Positions 1-9,807 of a DNA stretch of 64,000 nt are shown piece after piece (the stretch's first letter is position 1; each line of letters starts with the position of its first letter). The notes under the pieces are model-generated. The model was not told the DNA's origin. It ran no database searches and saw only the letters and a program-made list of their open reading frames with translations. The DNA is taken from assembly GCF_023515955.1 (NCBI RefSeq), contig NZ_CP097322.1, forward strand, positions 6,496,501-6,560,500. Direction: 5' to 3'. The position numbers and the translations under genes are program-made. The stretch comes from Streptomyces sp. RerS4 (GTDB lineage Bacteria; Actinomycetota; Actinomycetes; Streptomycetales; Streptomycetaceae).

Positions 1-284
1 CGCAGGGTGCCAACAAGCCGACCCCCTGCCTCGGCGGCTCGGACCAGGCCGGCACCACCGGGGCCTCGCACTGGATCAACAACACCCTCGGCGGAACCCT
101 CCCGAACACCTCCCGTTTCGGCGCCGGCGGCACCTTCAGCGTCACCATCCACGTCAAGGCGGACCTCGGCAACGGCCAGATCTGCGGCGAGACCGTCGAG
201 TGCGCCGTGGTTACACGTGCCGATCACTTCAACTCCGCCAACCGCAAGTACGACGTCCACGTCCCGGTGACCTTCACCTCGTGA
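1..284 (+). CDS. Secreted protein, 3' end only (neocarzinostatin-like domain)
   Basis: Only the last 93 codons lie in the window; the reading frame begins at base 3 and ends at the TGA at 282-284. The fragment is a beta-rich, exported-type domain with two cysteines in the stretch ICGETVECAVVTRADH and ends in VHVPVTFTS. The same pattern (CTVVACSVVTRVDH followed by VRVPVAF) occurs in the N-terminal domain of the next gene, so the two are paralogous secreted domains side by side. No anchor follows the domain, so this protein is probably released or held by a part outside the window. I infer the immunoglobulin-like or neocarzinostatin-like fold from the pattern only; the function is unknown. Confidence 0.75.
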   Translation, partial: QGANKPTPCLGGSDQAGTTGASHWINNTLGGTLPNTSRFGAGGTFSVTIHVKADLGNGQICGETVECAVVTRADHFNSANRKYDVHVPVTFTS

Positions 285-2476
285 TGACACCCCGTCACCC
301 CCTCACCTCCGGCAGGGCGGGCGCGGCGGCGGCCTCCGCGCTCGCGCTCGTCCTCACCTCGGCCGGCTCGGCCGCCACGGCCGTCGGCGCGGACGCTCCC
401 GGCCCGCCGAGAACCGGAGTCGGCCCCAACGGGCAGCGGTTGACCGTCTCCGCCGCCTCCGCACTCGATCCGCTCGGCCACACCGTGCGCGTCACCGGCT
501 CCGGCTTCGACCAGGCCAAGGGCATCTACGTCGCCTTCTGCAAGGACAACGGGGACAACCGCGTTCCCGGCCCCTGCGTCGGTGGTGCCGACACCTCCGG
601 CGGCGCGCAGGCCTCCTCCCGGTGGATCGTGCCACCGGACGACACCCACGCCGGCGACCTGGCCACCGCGTACGGCGAAGGCGGCACCTTCGCGGTGGAG
701 TTGAAGCTCGCGGCCCGCAACGACGGCCTCGACTGCACCGTCGTCGCGTGCTCCGTCGTTACACGTGTTGACCACCGCGGCGCCGGCGACCGCTCCCAGG
801 ACGTCCGCGTCCCCGTCGCCTTCCGGGGGCAGGCGCCCACCGTTCCCGGCGGCGAGGGGGTCGACGTACCGCAGGGCACCGTCGCCTACCGGGCGGTGCG
901 GGACTTCACCACGGCCGGTCGGCCGCGCGACCTCTTGCTGCACCCCGACTCGAAGAAGCTGTACGTCGGTTCGGAGGACCTCCCGGACACCGCCGACGCC
1001 GACGAGAGCGGCCTGCACGTCCTGGACCCGGCCGACGGCGCCCTACGTGGCACCGTCAGCCAGGCGCCGGGCGCGAACGGCGCCCTCGCCCGGCGCGCGG
1101 TCCGCGGGCTCATCGCCCCGCTCCCCGGTGACGGGGTGGTGTTCTCCTACCCGCTGCGCGGCATCGGCACGGCCAAGGACGGCGACACCGCCGCCGCCGG
1201 CGCGTGGGTCGCGGGCCGCACCGTGACAGACGCCGGTCCCGGAGTCACGCCCGGGACGGTACTGGTCGCGCAGGGCTCCGTCCTGTCGGAGGTCGACACC
1301 GCAACCGCCACGGTGAAACGTGCCGTCACCCTGGAGGGCGGCGAGGAGTTCGCGGTCGACGTCGCGCGCGGCACCGTCTGGTTCACCGACATCGCCGACC
1401 GCCGCGTGCACCGGGTCGACGCCGCCACCTTCCGGGTCACGGCGACCGTGGAGCTCCCGGCGGGAGACGGCTTCGGCGGGTTCACCGAGGTGGATCCGGA
1501 AACCGGCGCGCTCTGGGTCGGCCTCGACACGTCCGTCGTCGTCCACGACGCGACGGGCAAACGGCTGCGCACGCTGACGGGCACCGACATGCCCCGGGCG
1601 GCGCGCTTCGACCCCGTCACCCACGAGGCGTTCGTCGTCTGGCAGGACGGCGGCGACACCTCCCAGCCCGGGAACGACAACAACGGGGCGCTGACGGTGT
1701 ACCGCACGACGGACCTCCAGGAGGTCGGGAAACTCGTGTTACTGCCCGGCAACCACGGCCAGTCGGGTTCCGCCGCGCTCGCGGTCGAGCCGGGCGGCGG
1801 GGCGGTGTTCGTCACCAACCCGGCGGAGGGACGGATCACCCGGCTGGAGCGCACGGTGTCCCCGCGGGTCGCCCAGGGTCCGACGGACCAGAGCGTCGCA
1901 CCGGGCGACCGGATCTCCCTGACGGCGCGGGCGGACGGGCTGCCGGCCCCGGCGGTGGCCTGGCAGACCAGCGCGGACGGCGGCCGGACCTGGCAGCCGG
2001 TCGAGGGCGCCACGGCCGGTACGTACGCGTTCACGGCGGAGGCCGCCCACGACGGCCGACGCTATCGGGCGGAGTTCCACAACCAGGCGGGCACCAGCCG
2101 CACCGCGCCGATGACCCTCACGGTGAAGGCGGCCCCGGCCACCAGCCCACCGGCCACCACCCCGCCGCCCGCAACCCCGCCGGTCACCCCACCCACCACC
2201 GCACCGGGCACCGACCCCGGCGCCACGACGGGCGGCACCGCACCCTCCGCCGAACCGGCCGGCAGCGCATCCGGTGGCGGTGTCGCAGGAGGAGGAAGCG
2301 GCGGAGGCGGCGGCGGAAACGGCAGCGCCGGCGGCGCCACGGGAACCCCAGGCGGCGCTCTCGCCTCCACCGGCACCACCACCGCCGCCGGACTCGCCGC
2401 CGGCGCGGCCACGCTCACGGCGGCCGGCTGGGCACTGGTCCGCCGCAGGCGGCAGTCCGCCCAACCCGTCGCATAG
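284..2476 (+). CDS. Sortase-anchored surface protein with propeller and Ig-like domains
   Basis: About 730 residues. The chosen ATG overlaps the preceding stop (TGATG), so the two genes are probably translationally coupled; a GTG one codon upstream is also possible. Order of parts: an Ala-rich signal peptide, a neocarzinostatin-like domain matching the upstream protein, a YVTN/NHL-type beta-propeller with repeated VxxLDPADG and VFVTNPAEG-like blades, an Ig-like domain with paired tryptophans (AVAWQTSADGGRTWQPV), a Pro/Thr linker, a Gly/Ser-rich stretch, and a C-terminal LASTG followed by a hydrophobic helix and an RRRR tail. LAxTG is the sorting signal used by class E sortases of Streptomyces, so the protein should be covalently attached to peptidoglycan. 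The ligand is unknown. Confidence 0.85.
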   Translation: MTPRHPLTSGRAGAAAASALALVLTSAGSAATAVGADAPGPPRTGVGPNGQRLTVSAASALDPLGHTVRVTGSGFDQAKGIYVAFCKDNGDNRVPGPCVGGADTSGGAQASSRWIVPPDDTHAGDLATAYGEGGTFAVELKLAARNDGLDCTVVACSVVTRVDHRGAGDRSQDVRVPVAFRGQAPTVPGGEGVDVPQGTVAYRAVRDFTTAGRPRDLLLHPDSKKLYVGSEDLPDTADADESGLHVLDPADGALRGTVSQAPGANGALARRAVRGLIAPLPGDGVVFSYPLRGIGTAKDGDTAAAGAWVAGRTVTDAGPGVTPGTVLVAQGSVLSEVDTATATVKRAVTLEGGEEFAVDVARGTVWFTDIADRRVHRVDAATFRVTATVELPAGDGFGGFTEVDPETGALWVGLDTSVVVHDATGKRLRTLTGTDMPRAARFDPVTHEAFVVWQDGGDTSQPGNDNNGALTVYRTTDLQEVGKLVLLPGNHGQSGSAALAVEPGGGAVFVTNPAEGRITRLERTVSPRVAQGPTDQSVAPGDRISLTARADGLPAPAVAWQTSADGGRTWQPVEGATAGTYAFTAEAAHDGRRYRAEFHNQAGTSRTAPMTLTVKAAPATSPPATTPPPATPPVTPPTTAPGTDPGATTGGTAPSAEPAGSASGGGVAGGGSGGGGGGNGSAGGATGTPGGALASTGTTTAAGLAAGAATLTAAGWALVRRRRQSAQPVA

Positions 2477-2566
2477 GGTGAACGGGCGGCCCCTGAAAGG
2501 ACAGTGACGGACCGTCACGCTCCATTCCGGGGCCGCTCCGCACCAGCGATGAAGGAGCCACCGCCC

Positions 2567-3352
2567 GTGATCGTGATCGCCCACCTCAGTGACGTCCACT
2601 TCGACGACGGCCCCCGCGCCGCCGCACGCGCCCGTACGGTGATGGCGTACCTCGACGGCCTCCCGTACGACCTCGACGCGGTGCTGATCAGCGGGGACAT
2701 AGCCGACCAAGGCGCCGACCACGAGTACGAGCAGGCCCGCAAGACACTGGTCTCCCGCCACCCGACGGTGATCTGTCCGGGCAACCACGACGAACGGCTC
2801 GCCTTCCGGCGCGGCCTGCTCGGCGAGGTGGCCCCGACCCCGACCCAGGCACCGACCCCCGCGCCGATCGATCAGGTCCTGCGCGGCGACGGGTTCGTCC
2901 TGGCCGTCTGCGACTCGTCCGTCCCCGGTGAAGACCACGGCCGGCTGGAGGACTCCACGCTCGCCTGGCTCGACGGCGTCCTGACGGACACCCCGCACGA
3001 GGTCCCGGTCCTGGTGGCCTTCCACCACCCGCCGGTCGAGCTGCACACGCCGTACGTGGACGAGATCAGGCAGTTCGGCGAGGAACGCCTCGCGGCACTG
3101 GCCGAACGCCACCCCCACCTGCGGGCCTTCCTGTGCGGGCACGCCCACACCGCCGCGGCCACCACCTTTGCCGGGCGGCCGCTGCTCGTGGCGCCCGGCG
3201 TGGTGTCCACCCTCCGTCTCCCGTGGGAGCGGCAGGACGACCCCGAGCACCACGTCCACCTCGACGAGCCGCCCGCCGTCGCCTTCCACGTACTGGGCGA
3301 CGACGGGCGGCTGACGACGCACTACCGGGTCGTCGTGGACGAACGGCGGTAG
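2567..3352 (+). CDS. Metallophosphoesterase (CpdA-like phosphodiesterase)
   Basis: About 261 residues of the calcineurin-like fold. All metal-ligand blocks are present in order: DVHFDD (residues 9-14), GD at 43-44, GNHDE at 72-76, the HH pair at 153-154 and GHAH at 191-194. This layout is typical of class III 3',5'-cyclic-nucleotide phosphodiesterases and related phosphoesterases; the substrate cannot be read from sequence. I chose GTG 2567 because AAGGAG lies nine bases upstream and the protein then starts directly at the first strand. Upstream starts at 2504 (GTG) and 2549 (ATG) add only low-complexity residues. No signal peptide, so cytoplasmic. The 3' end overlaps the convergent DUF2087 gene by about 30 bases. 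Confidence 0.85.
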   Translation: MIVIAHLSDVHFDDGPRAAARARTVMAYLDGLPYDLDAVLISGDIADQGADHEYEQARKTLVSRHPTVICPGNHDERLAFRRGLLGEVAPTPTQAPTPAPIDQVLRGDGFVLAVCDSSVPGEDHGRLEDSTLAWLDGVLTDTPHEVPVLVAFHHPPVELHTPYVDEIRQFGEERLAALAERHPHLRAFLCGHAHTAAATTFAGRPLLVAPGVVSTLRLPWERQDDPEHHVHLDEPPAVAFHVLGDDGRLTTHYRVVVDERR

Positions 3353-3627
3353 GTGCGGCCGTCCCGGGTCCGGGTGAGATGACCCGAGGTGATCAGATAG
3401 CGCCGCAACGCGGAACAGTCCTCGTGCACCGTCCGCAGCGCGTCGTTCACCTCGGGCTCCGTGTACTCCACCTCGTCCTCGAAGAGGGTTTCGGTGAGGT
3501 GCGCGAGCAACTGCTCGCGGCGGGCGACCTTGCGGGGGATGGATACGAGCCGCCCGCCGGAGAAGAGGTCGGCCACGCTCCTGGTGGCCCGGTCCACGGA
3601 CTGCTGTTGCTCGGTGCTCTGTGACAT
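3322..3627 (-). CDS. DUF2087 domain protein
   Basis: About 101 residues from the ATG at 3627; a TTG at 3663 would add twelve residues but has no ribosome site. The protein contains IPRKVARREQLLAHLTETL, E-V-EYTEPEVNDALRTVHEDCSALRRYLITSGHLTR and a final DGRTYRR. This is the signature of DUF2087, a small winged-helix-like domain sometimes fused to DNA-binding regulators. Here it stands alone and runs convergently into the metallophosphoesterase gene. It may be a small DNA- or RNA-binding protein, but no partner is evident. Confidence 0.8.
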   Translation of the reverse strand: MSQSTEQQQSVDRATRSVADLFSGGRLVSIPRKVARREQLLAHLTETLFEDEVEYTEPEVNDALRTVHEDCSALRRYLITSGHLTRTRDGRTYRRSSTTTR

Positions 3628-3715
3628 GCTCCTGAGCTTCGCCCGGTCCGTGGACCCGGGCAACGGAATTATCCGGGCGGCGTCGCGGCGACCACCGCTA
3701 AATCGTGTAACCGCC

Positions 3716-4859
<1,144 letters not shown>

Positions 4860-4869
<10 letters not shown>

Positions 4870-5501
4870 TCCTTCTTGCCCTTGCTGATGTTCATGTTCA
4901 GCCCGGACAGCTTGAACGTGCCGGCGTTCGTCGCCCACGCCGTCTGCTGGAGGTTGCCGATGCTGACCGAGTCGGCCTGCTGGGCGAAGAGGTCCTGCAT
5001 GCCCTGCGCGTCGGCCGGCCCCTTGTCGAGGGTGGACGCGTCGCGCCCGATCTCCAGGTTGGTGAAGACGGCGTCGCCGGCGAGCTGGGTGGCGTCGACG
5101 AAGAGGTTGCTCGCCTCGACGGGGGCCTTTTGACCTGCCGTCAGATTGAGCGAGATGTCACCGATGACCGGCAGGGTCGTGACCACCGACTGGCACAGAC
5201 TGTGCAGCTTGGCCTCCCGGATGGCGGTGACGGCGACCGGGATCAGCTCCTGGCGGGCGTTGACGTCGACGCTGCCGTACTGGGCGAAGCCCTCGCCCGT
5301 CAGACTCTTCGCCGATACCTTGAACTGCTGCCCCGACACCGCGAAAGAGGCGGCGAGCGCGCCTTGGGCGAGGGCGATGCCGAGCCCCGCGGTCACGGCC
5401 ACGGCGGGCACGGTCAGCAGGGCGAAACGGCGCCAGCGGACCCGGCCGCCGTTTCTGACGTCGTCGCCGGGGGGTTCGGATAAGTGCGGTGAATGTGCCA
5501 T
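4860..5501 (-). CDS. DUF6230 exported or membrane-anchored protein
   Basis: About 213 residues from ATG 5501. A short charged N-terminus (VRWRRF) precedes one hydrophobic segment (ALLTVPAVAVTAGLGIALAQGALA). The exported domain follows: FAVSGQQFKVSAKSLTGEGFAQYG, then AKLHSLCQSV and a C-terminal KKECF. The family was formerly labelled cholesterol esterase in actinomycete genomes, but I see no Ser-His-Asp triad, so DUF6230 is the safer name. It is the first structural gene after the MerR regulator and overlaps DUF6114 by ten bases. The longer frame up to 5594 has no ribosome site. Confidence 0.82.
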
Positions 5502-5609
5502 GAGATCGTCCCAACATCTCGGCTGTGCACCTTTGTTACCGACGAGTTGAATGTAAGAGTGCCAATGGTGGTTGGCAAGGTTGTGCGAGCGCACCCTTTC
5601 GGCCGACTC

Positions 5610-6461
5610 CTACTGCTCCGTACGGGGCTCCGCGCGGGTTTCCGTACGTGACTCCCTACGTGACTCCTTACGCGACTCCGTACGCGGCCACGTACGCAGC
5701 AGAGCGGCCACCTCCGCCTCCACCCGCTGCGCCATCGCCCGCGCGAACTCCGCCGCGACCACCTCGCCGGCCACCGGTCGCAGCGCCGTCACCGCCTCCC
5801 GGATGTGATCCAGTTCGGTGGCCGAAAGTCGATCCAACCCGTCGGGGCCGATCACATGGCGACGGAACAGGGTGACGAAGCGGTCCGCGAGCGCGGCCGC
5901 CTGGGTCTGCGCGAAGTCCCCCGCGTCCAGGATCTCGTCGAGCGGCACCCCCTGCCGCGTCAGCGCCACCGTCGCCTCCAGCAGCCGGCGGCTCGGGTAC
6001 GTGACCCGATCCCCGTCGACCCGTACGTAACCCGCCCGCGCCGCCCTGCGCGTGTGCTCGGCCGTCGCCGTCGGGCCGAACAGCTCGCGCAACTCGGCCC
6101 GGGTCATCGTCACCGGCTCCTCGCGCACCCAGTCCCGGGTCATCTCCCGCTCCAGCCCCAGGAGTTGGGAGAGCCCGCCGCCCTGTTCCCAGGCGGCCAG
6201 CAGCTCGCCGATGCCGTTCACGGTGTACCCGCGCCCCAACAGGTCGCTGATCAGGCGCAGTCGGGTCAGGTGGTCATCGGAGTACCACGCGATGCGGCCC
6301 TCGCGGCGGGGCGGGGGCAGCAACCCGCGCTCCTGGTAGTAGCGCAGGTTGCGTACCTTGACCCCCGCCGCGGCCGCGACGTCCTCCCGGCGGTAGCGCC
6401 GGGCGCCGCCGCCGGGCGTGCCGTTCTGTCTGTCGTCCCGCTGCTGCGCCTGGCTGTTCAC
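5610..6461 (-). CDS. MerR-family transcriptional regulator
   Basis: 283 residues starting at GTG 6461. The N-terminal winged helix is classical (YRREDVAAAAGVKVRNLRYY, then ERGLLPPPRREGRIAWYSDDHLTRLRLI). It is followed by a long helical effector domain without the cysteines expected of metal sensors, so the signal is probably a small molecule or an envelope cue. It lies 108 bases upstream of the DUF6230-DUF6114-secreted protein run in the same orientation and is the likely local regulator. The C-terminal tail is odd: about seven four-residue units of the form R-x-E-[ST], encoded by a 12-base tandem repeat. Confidence 0.85.
   Translation of the reverse strand: MNSQAQQRDDRQNGTPGGGARRYRREDVAAAAGVKVRNLRYYQERGLLPPPRREGRIAWYSDDHLTRLRLISDLLGRGYTVNGIGELLAAWEQGGGLSQLLGLEREMTRDWVREEPVTMTRAELRELFGPTATAEHTRRAARAGYVRVDGDRVTYPSRRLLEATVALTRQGVPLDEILDAGDFAQTQAAALADRFVTLFRRHVIGPDGLDRLSATELDHIREAVTALRPVAGEVVAAEFARAMAQRVEAEVAALLRTWPRTESRKESRRESRTETRAEPRTEQ
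5619..5702. repeat. 12-bp tandem repeat in MerR tail (7 units)
   Basis: Seven consecutive 12-base units of the form CGTACGTGACTC occur with variation (CCTACGTGACTC, CTTACGCGACTC, CGTACGCGGCCA). Read on the minus strand they encode the R-x-E-S/T tail of the MerR protein. Because the unit is a multiple of three, copy-number change would lengthen or shorten the tail without breaking the frame. The units also carry repeated GTACG half-palindromes. Confidence 0.8.
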
Positions 6462-6489
6462 GCGGCCGAGTGTAGGACGTACCGGCAGG

Positions 6490-7704
6490 TCACATGGGGC
6501 GCGGACGGTTCTCTCGTTTGACCGCTCGCAGAACGACGAACTTCGGTTCGCTCGCGACGACTTCGTCGTTGCCGAAGAGGCGGCGCAGGTGGGTGTGGTA
6601 GCCCATGTGGCGGTTGGCGACCACCCACAGTTCGCCGCCCGGCCGCAGCACCTTGCGCGACTGCGCGAACATGCGCAGCGCCGTCGCGTCCGAGGTCGCC
6701 TGGTGGGAGTGGAAGGGCGGGTTGCACAGCACCAGGTCCACCGAACCGGGCGCCAGCATGGCCACCCCGTCGCCGACGTGGAACTCCGCGGTCCGCCGGC
6801 CCGGCCGGACGTTGGCCTCGTAGGTCGCGCGCGCCGAGGCGACCGCCTGGTAGGACTCGTCGGTGAAGACCACCTCGGCGTCCTCGTCGGCCACCGCCAC
6901 CGCCGTCCCGACGACGCCGTTGCCGCAGCCCAGGTCGACGACCCGGGCCCCGTCGGTGTTGGTCGGGATGTTCTGGAGGAAGAAGCGGGTGCCGATGTCC
7001 AGCCGGTCCGCGCAGAAGATCCCGGCGTGGTTGACGACGGTCAGCCCGGCGCCCGAGCCGCCGTCCTTGTCCACCGTGTACGTCAGCGGCCACGGCGCGG
7101 GCGAGGGGGGCACGGCCCGCTCGCCGACGAGCGCCGGATCGGGGGTGCAGAAGATCAGCCGGGCCTTCTTCTCCGCCAGGGAGGTCTTCGTCGGCCCGAG
7201 GATCTGCTCGAACAGGCGCAGCGTGGAGGTGTGGATCTCCTTGACCATGCCGGCACCGACGACCACCGTGCCCGCGTGCACGTGCGGCGCCACCCGGTAC
7301 AGCTGGTCCTCCAGCAGAGCGAGGCTCTTGGGAACCCTGACGAGCAGGACGTCGATCCGCGCGGGCGGCGCGTCCTGCGTGGTCAGCAGCGTCACCGTGG
7401 CCTTGGAGGTGCCGATGCCGGCCCGGTCGAGATTGGCCTCGGTCGCGGACCGGGACAGGGCGGAGTCGGTGATCTGGGTCGGGTGGTGCGCGGCCAGGGC
7501 CGTCGTCAGCGCCCCCCAACGGTCGCCGAGCACCGTGATCTGCCCGGCGCCGGCCAGGTCCACCGGGCCGCGCTCGCCGGTACCGGCGGCGAGGTGGTGC
7601 AGCAGGTACTCGTCGGCGGCGTCCCAGGCGCGGAGCCGGTCGCGCGGGTCCGCGGGGAAACGGGTGAGTTCGTAGGAGCCGAAAGGCGTGGTCAGGCGAT
7701 TCAT
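6490..7704 (-). CDS. RlmG/RsmC-like rRNA (guanine-N2) methyltransferase
   Basis: 404 residues. The C-terminal half is a class I SAM methyltransferase with DLGCGNGVVG (SAM loop), the acidic strand FTDES and the catalytic NPPFHSH motif of N2-guanine methyltransferases. The N-terminal half is the degenerate non-catalytic duplicate of the fold (GDRWGALTTAL, VRVPKSLALLEDQL) typical of RlmG and RsmC. Length fits RlmG (about 380) better than RsmC (about 340), but the 16S/23S target cannot be assigned. It starts at ATG 7704 and stands alone after a strong hairpin separating it from the TPR gene. Confidence 0.88.
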   Translation of the reverse strand: MNRLTTPFGSYELTRFPADPRDRLRAWDAADEYLLHHLAAGTGERGPVDLAGAGQITVLGDRWGALTTALAAHHPTQITDSALSRSATEANLDRAGIGTSKATVTLLTTQDAPPARIDVLLVRVPKSLALLEDQLYRVAPHVHAGTVVVGAGMVKEIHTSTLRLFEQILGPTKTSLAEKKARLIFCTPDPALVGERAVPPSPAPWPLTYTVDKDGGSGAGLTVVNHAGIFCADRLDIGTRFFLQNIPTNTDGARVVDLGCGNGVVGTAVAVADEDAEVVFTDESYQAVASARATYEANVRPGRRTAEFHVGDGVAMLAPGSVDLVLCNPPFHSHQATSDATALRMFAQSRKVLRPGGELWVVANRHMGYHTHLRRLFGNDEVVASEPKFVVLRAVKRENRPRPM

Positions 7705-7726
7705 ATGGAACCCAGGCTAGCCGAGG

Positions 7727-7764
7727 CGGCCGCCCGGCCCCGCACATACGGGGCCGGGCGGCCG
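7727..7764 (-). terminator. 16-bp perfect stem-loop terminator
   Basis: The arms 7727-7742 and 7749-7764 are exact complements (CGGCCGCCCGGCCCCG and its reverse) around a six-base loop. The hairpin lies just downstream of the TPR gene stop, without a clear U-tract as is usual in Streptomyces, and probably ends that transcript before the methyltransferase gene. Confidence 0.75.
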
Positions 7765-7774
7765 TACGGCCGTC

Positions 7775-8125
7775 CTACTCGTACGAGTCACCGGCCATGG
7801 CGGCGGCGATCCGCAGGTACGGGCGGGCCTCGTCGGAGCGGCCGGCGCGCTCCAGGGTCCGCCCGAGGAGCAGCTGCGCGTAGTCCTCGACCGGCCAGCG
7901 CTCCAGGATGGCGCGCAGCTCGCGCTCGGCGCGCGAGAGCTGAGCGGAGTGGTAGTAGGCGCGGGCCAGCAGCAGCCGGGGCGCCAGCTGCTCGGGGGCC
8001 TCGGCGGCGACGGTGACCAGGACGCGGGCGGCGTTCGCGTACTCCTTCGCCTCGAAGAAGAGCCCGGCCCGCTCCCAGCGCTCGGCCGTCGTCCCCTGCT
8101 CGTAGTACTCCGTCGGCGCGTTCAT
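7775..8125 (-). CDS. Small tetratricopeptide-repeat protein
   Basis: 116 residues, all helical, with TPR-type periodicity: ERWERAGLFFEAKEYANAARVL, then APRLLLARAYYHSAQLSRAERELRAIL and EDYAQLLLGRTLERAGRSDEARPYL. These give roughly three TPR hairpins, so the protein is likely an adaptor that binds another protein. No signal peptide or enzymatic motif. It is divergent from the pirin gene with a 90-120 base intergenic region that must hold both promoters. Confidence 0.85.
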   Translation of the reverse strand: MNAPTEYYEQGTTAERWERAGLFFEAKEYANAARVLVTVAAEAPEQLAPRLLLARAYYHSAQLSRAERELRAILERWPVEDYAQLLLGRTLERAGRSDEARPYLRIAAAMAGDSYE

Positions 8126-8214
8126 CGCGTCCTCGCTTCCCTACCGCCGCTTCCGGGCGGTTCGGTGGCTCCAACACGGCCACCGGTCGGAACATTCCAC
8201 GGAAAGGAGGCCAG

Positions 8215-8250
8215 GTGGGTGCCGGTACGGGACTAAGTTGTGCCGTATGA
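8215..8250 (+). CDS. Possible 11-codon leader ORF before pirin
   Basis: A consensus ribosome site (AAAGGAGG, about 8204-8210) precedes a GTG at 8215. The frame reads GAGTGLSCAV and stops at TGA 8248-8250, whose first base is the second base of the pirin ATG at 8247 (ATGA overlap). The pirin ATG has no ribosome site of its own. This arrangement could couple pirin translation to the mini-ORF. It is too short to be sure of. Confidence 0.35.
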   Translation: MGAGTGLSCAV

Positions 8251-9212
8251 GCAATCTCGATCGCCAGCCCGCCCTCTCCGCCTGCGGCGGCCGCGGCTTC
8301 GTCGTGGCCGAGCCCGTACGAGAGCTCCTCAGCCCGCGCACGGTCAAGCTCGGGGAATCCACCGAGGTCCGCCGACTCCTGCCCAACCTGGGCCGGCGCA
8401 TGGTGGGCGCCTGGTGCTTCGTCGACCACTACGGCCCGGACGACATCGCCGACGAACCGGGCATGCAGGTACCGCCCCACCCGCACGCCGGGCTGCAGAC
8501 GGTGAGCTGGCTGCACGACGGCGAGGTGCTGCACCGCGACAGCGTGGGCAGCCTCGCCACGATCCGGCCGCGCGAGCTGGGCCTGATGACCTCCGGCCGC
8601 GGCATCAGCCACTCCGAGGAGAGCCCGCGCACGCACGCCCGCCTGCTGCACGGAGCGCAACTGTGGGTGGCCCTGCCGGACGCCCACCGCGACGTCGCCC
8701 CGCACTTCCAGCACCACGCGGAACTCCCGCAGGTCACCGCCCCGGGCCTGACGGCGACCGTCATCCTGGGCACCCTGGACACCGCGACCTCGCCCGGGAC
8801 TGCGTACACCCCCATCGTCGGCGCCGACCTCGCCCTCGCGGCCGGCACCGAAACCCGGCTCCCGCTCGACCCGGACTTCGAGTACGCGGTCCTCGCCATG
8901 TCGGGCGAGGCCCACGTCGACGGCGTCCCCGTCCTCCCGGGCTCGATGCTCTACCTCGGCTGCGGCCGCACCGACCTCCCCCTGCGCGCCGCCTCGGACG
9001 CGGGCCTGATGCTGCTGGGCGGTGAACCGTTCGAGGAGGAGATCGTCATGTTCTGGAACTGGATCGGACGGTCACACGATGACATCGCGCAGGCCCGCGA
9101 AGACTGGATGACCGGGTCGAGATTCGGTGAAGTGAAGGGCTACGACGGCCCTCCGATTCCGGCTCCCGAACTCCCGCCAACGCACCTGAAAGCCAGGGGA
9201 AGGACGCGTTGA
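8247..9212 (+). CDS. Pirin-family cupin protein
   Basis: 321 residues with two cupin halves. The N-terminal cupin holds the pirin metal site: HPHAGLQTVSWLHDG with His78 and His80, then GRGISHSE with His122 and Glu124. Pirins bind iron and act as redox-responsive regulators or, in bacteria, as quercetin-dioxygenase-like proteins or modulators of central metabolism. The C-terminal cupin (VPVLPGSMLYLGCG, FEEEIVMFWNWIG) is typical. The start is ATG 8247, since the only upstream in-frame alternative is a TTG at 8238; the strong ribosome site upstream belongs to a different frame. A monocistronic unit by context. Confidence 0.88.
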   Translation: MSNLDRQPALSACGGRGFVVAEPVRELLSPRTVKLGESTEVRRLLPNLGRRMVGAWCFVDHYGPDDIADEPGMQVPPHPHAGLQTVSWLHDGEVLHRDSVGSLATIRPRELGLMTSGRGISHSEESPRTHARLLHGAQLWVALPDAHRDVAPHFQHHAELPQVTAPGLTATVILGTLDTATSPGTAYTPIVGADLALAAGTETRLPLDPDFEYAVLAMSGEAHVDGVPVLPGSMLYLGCGRTDLPLRAASDAGLMLLGGEPFEEEIVMFWNWIGRSHDDIAQAREDWMTGSRFGEVKGYDGPPIPAPELPPTHLKARGRTR

Positions 9213-9807
9213 CCTGCTGCCCAGGCAATGAGGCTCGATCCCGATTCACCACAAGGAGGGCTGAGGACTCCCGCTCTGATCGCCGCGCTGTGCCGGCCGG
9301 CGCTTCACCAGGCCGGCGCTGCGAGGGCCGCGGTCGCCACGGACTGCCGCCATCGACCTCGCTGTGGACGGTGATGGGCCCCCAAGGCCTCGGCGTAGAC
9401 GACCGTCGTGGACACCCGCTGGGAGAGTGGACGCACGGCAGCAGAGGCCGCGGCGTGGCCTGCAGCTCCACCATTGCGTCAGCCGTGCCTCGCTGCGCTG
9501 CGCGCTTGGTTGATCTCGTTCCCCACGTCTGAAGATGCCGACCGCGCACGCGGCATGTGAGCGTGGTGACGAGACCCACTGTGGGAAGACGGGAAGAGGG
9601 TCCTCGACGTTCAGCTTGGCGATCACGCTGGTCTGCTTCAGTGGGTTGGGTGCCATCAACGGGCGGCTCTTGCCACGATGCTCCGGAACGACCACCCGGC
9701 CATGCCTGATACCGCCGGCGCGGCTCCGGGAGGAATGGATCCTTTGACCGTGCCCGTGACCGGTACGCGGAGGCGCTGTGATGCTGTCATCACGGGCGAG
9801 GCCTTCC
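9213..9807. other. No recognisable gene
   Basis: This 595-base stretch has frames in several directions, but none has a convincing ribosome site, codon bias or known motif. The longest minus-strand frame starts MVVPEHRGKSRPLMAPNPL and soon becomes low-complexity Arg/Pro. Composition is slightly less GC-biased at third positions than the flanks. It may be decayed DNA. Confidence 0.5.

Noticed and set aside
9209..9700. Several 90-180 codon frames after pirin
   Set aside because: No ribosome sites, no codon bias, low-complexity translation and no family match.
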